The notes under the pieces were generated by a model. The model made no database searches and was not told the DNA's origin. It saw only the letters and a program-made list of their open reading frames with translations. A DNA stretch of 64,000 nt from Woeseiaceae bacterium. GTDB taxonomy: Bacteria; Pseudomonadota; Gammaproteobacteria; Steroidobacterales; Woeseiaceae. The stretch lies in the NCBI GenBank assembly GCA_021773095.1, contig JAJFKR010000007.1, positions 1 to 64,000 of the forward strand. Direction: 5' to 3'. This document shows, one piece after another, positions 63,241 to 64,000 of this stretch. Both the position numbers and the translations under genes were made by a program. The stretch's first letter is position 1. Each line of letters opens with the position of its first letter.

Positions 63241-64000
63241 TGGCAAAACGCGACTATTACGAAGTACTTGGAGTCTCGAAATCAGCATCGACTGACGAGA
63301 TCAAGAAGTCTTATCGCCGTCTTGCCATGAAGTTTCATCCGGACCGGAATAAGGACGATAGCGCTGCGTCCGAGAAGAAATTCAAGGAAGCCAAAGAGGC
63401 CTACGAAGTCCTGAAGGACTCGGAAAAGAAAGCGACCTATGACCAGTTTGGCCACGACGGTTTGCGCGCTGGCCAGGGTGGTCGGGGCGGATTCCAGAGT
63501 GCCGAAGGTTTCGGTGATATTTTCGGCGATGTGTTCGGCGACATATTTGGTGGCGGACGTCGCGCTGGTGGTGGGCCACAGGCCTTTCGAGGCGCGGATC
63601 TTGGATATGAACTGAAGCTGGATCTTGAGAAAGCGGTCACTGGCGATACCATCGAAATCGATATCCCAACCCAGGTCAGTTGCGGTAGCTGTGACGGATC
63701 CGGTGCCAGGAAGGGCACATCGCCTGAGACGTGTTCCACCTGTGGTGGAGCTGGCCAGGTGCGTATGCAACAGGGTTTCTTCTCCGTGCAACAGACCTGC
63801 CCGGCGTGCAAAGGAGCCGGCACAACCATCAGCGATCCGTGTGGAGAGTGCCACGGTCGTGGCCGTACCCGGAAAACACGAACTTTGTCGGTCAAAGTAC
63901 CCGCCGGCGTTGATGACGGTGATCGCATTCGCTTGTCGGGCGAAGGTGAGGCCGGCCGAAATGGTGGCCCATCCGGTGATTTGTACGTTGAGATTCGTGT
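63241..64000 (+). CDS. dnaJ: Chaperone protein DnaJ (runs off right edge)
   Basis: The first 253 residues of DnaJ. The J domain begins [15 protein letters not shown] and has HPDRNK near residue 33; a Gly/Phe-rich linker follows and then four CxxCxGxG zinc motifs ([32 protein letters not shown]), the class I (DnaJ-type) arrangement. The C-terminal substrate and dimer domain continues beyond the window. Confidence 0.98.

Overview
The window is chromosomal DNA of a gammaproteobacterium. The support is gene content and order: ssrA-smpB, ratA-ratB, bamE, fur, recN, nadK, hrcA, grpE-dnaK-dnaJ in one block, and a 4.5S RNA gene directly upstream of dnaX-ybaB-recR. PpsA/PpsR, RsgA-Orn, Prc, TypA and SrkA fit the same group. 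Genus cannot be read from the sequence; a free-living, aerobic, probably marine or sediment lineage is an inference from the methylated-amine oxidation genes and an NSS-type sodium-coupled transporter.

Layout. 1-3.9 kb is accessory DNA: the end of a tyrosine recombinase, an IS91-family transposase, a small zinc-ribbon-like hypothetical, and a P4-type integrase lying beside a 15-bp copy of a tRNA-Ser 3' end (probable island boundary). 3.9-12.1 kb holds a fatty acid desaturase and a catabolic module: a GntR/FCD regulator, a dimethylglycine/sarcosine dehydrogenase-like flavoprotein, EtfB and EtfA on the minus strand, and a divergent membrane Fe-S oxidoreductase. A near-perfect 13-bp inverted repeat lies between the divergent genes. 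Electrons would flow flavoprotein to ETF to the membrane Fe-S protein to quinone. 12-17.8 kb has a lipoprotein hydrolase, a LytTR membrane regulator, a DapA-family lyase/synthase, class I aldolase, an esterase and PPK2.

17.8-24.1 kb is core: SRP RNA, dnaX, ybaB, recR, a HIT protein, rsgA, orn, a DUF938 methyltransferase, a GFA protein and an SH3-domain envelope protein. 24.1-32.2 kb has the divergent ppsA/ppsR pair, a DUF1249 protein, a coiled-coil protein, the Prc protease and small hypotheticals. 32.2-40.3 kb is mostly unknown envelope or signalling genes, notably a minus-strand run of an HExxH lipoprotein, a Ycf46-like AAA+ ATPase, a coiled-coil FHA protein and small membrane proteins, followed by an NlpC/P60 lipoprotein and a lipoprotein pair. 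40.5-50.5 kb has a glutamine-amidotransferase remnant, SrkA, TypA, a DUF1684 lipoprotein, a saccharopine-dehydrogenase-like reductase, a GNAT, two exported proteins and a hemerythrin-PAS-histidine kinase.

50.5-53.2 kb is a small accessory zone at ssrA: a TacTA-like toxin-antitoxin pair, a 22-bp exact copy of the tmRNA 3' end, a truncated IS3 orfA and a ParE/RelE-type toxin-antitoxin pair. It looks like the decayed remnant of an island integrated into ssrA. The rest, 53.2-64 kb, is conserved: smpB, an NSS transporter, ratAB, bamE, fur (cysteine-free), recN, nadK, hrcA, grpE, dnaK with a clear sigma-32-type promoter, and dnaJ running off the right edge. No CRISPR array, tRNA or rRNA gene was found.
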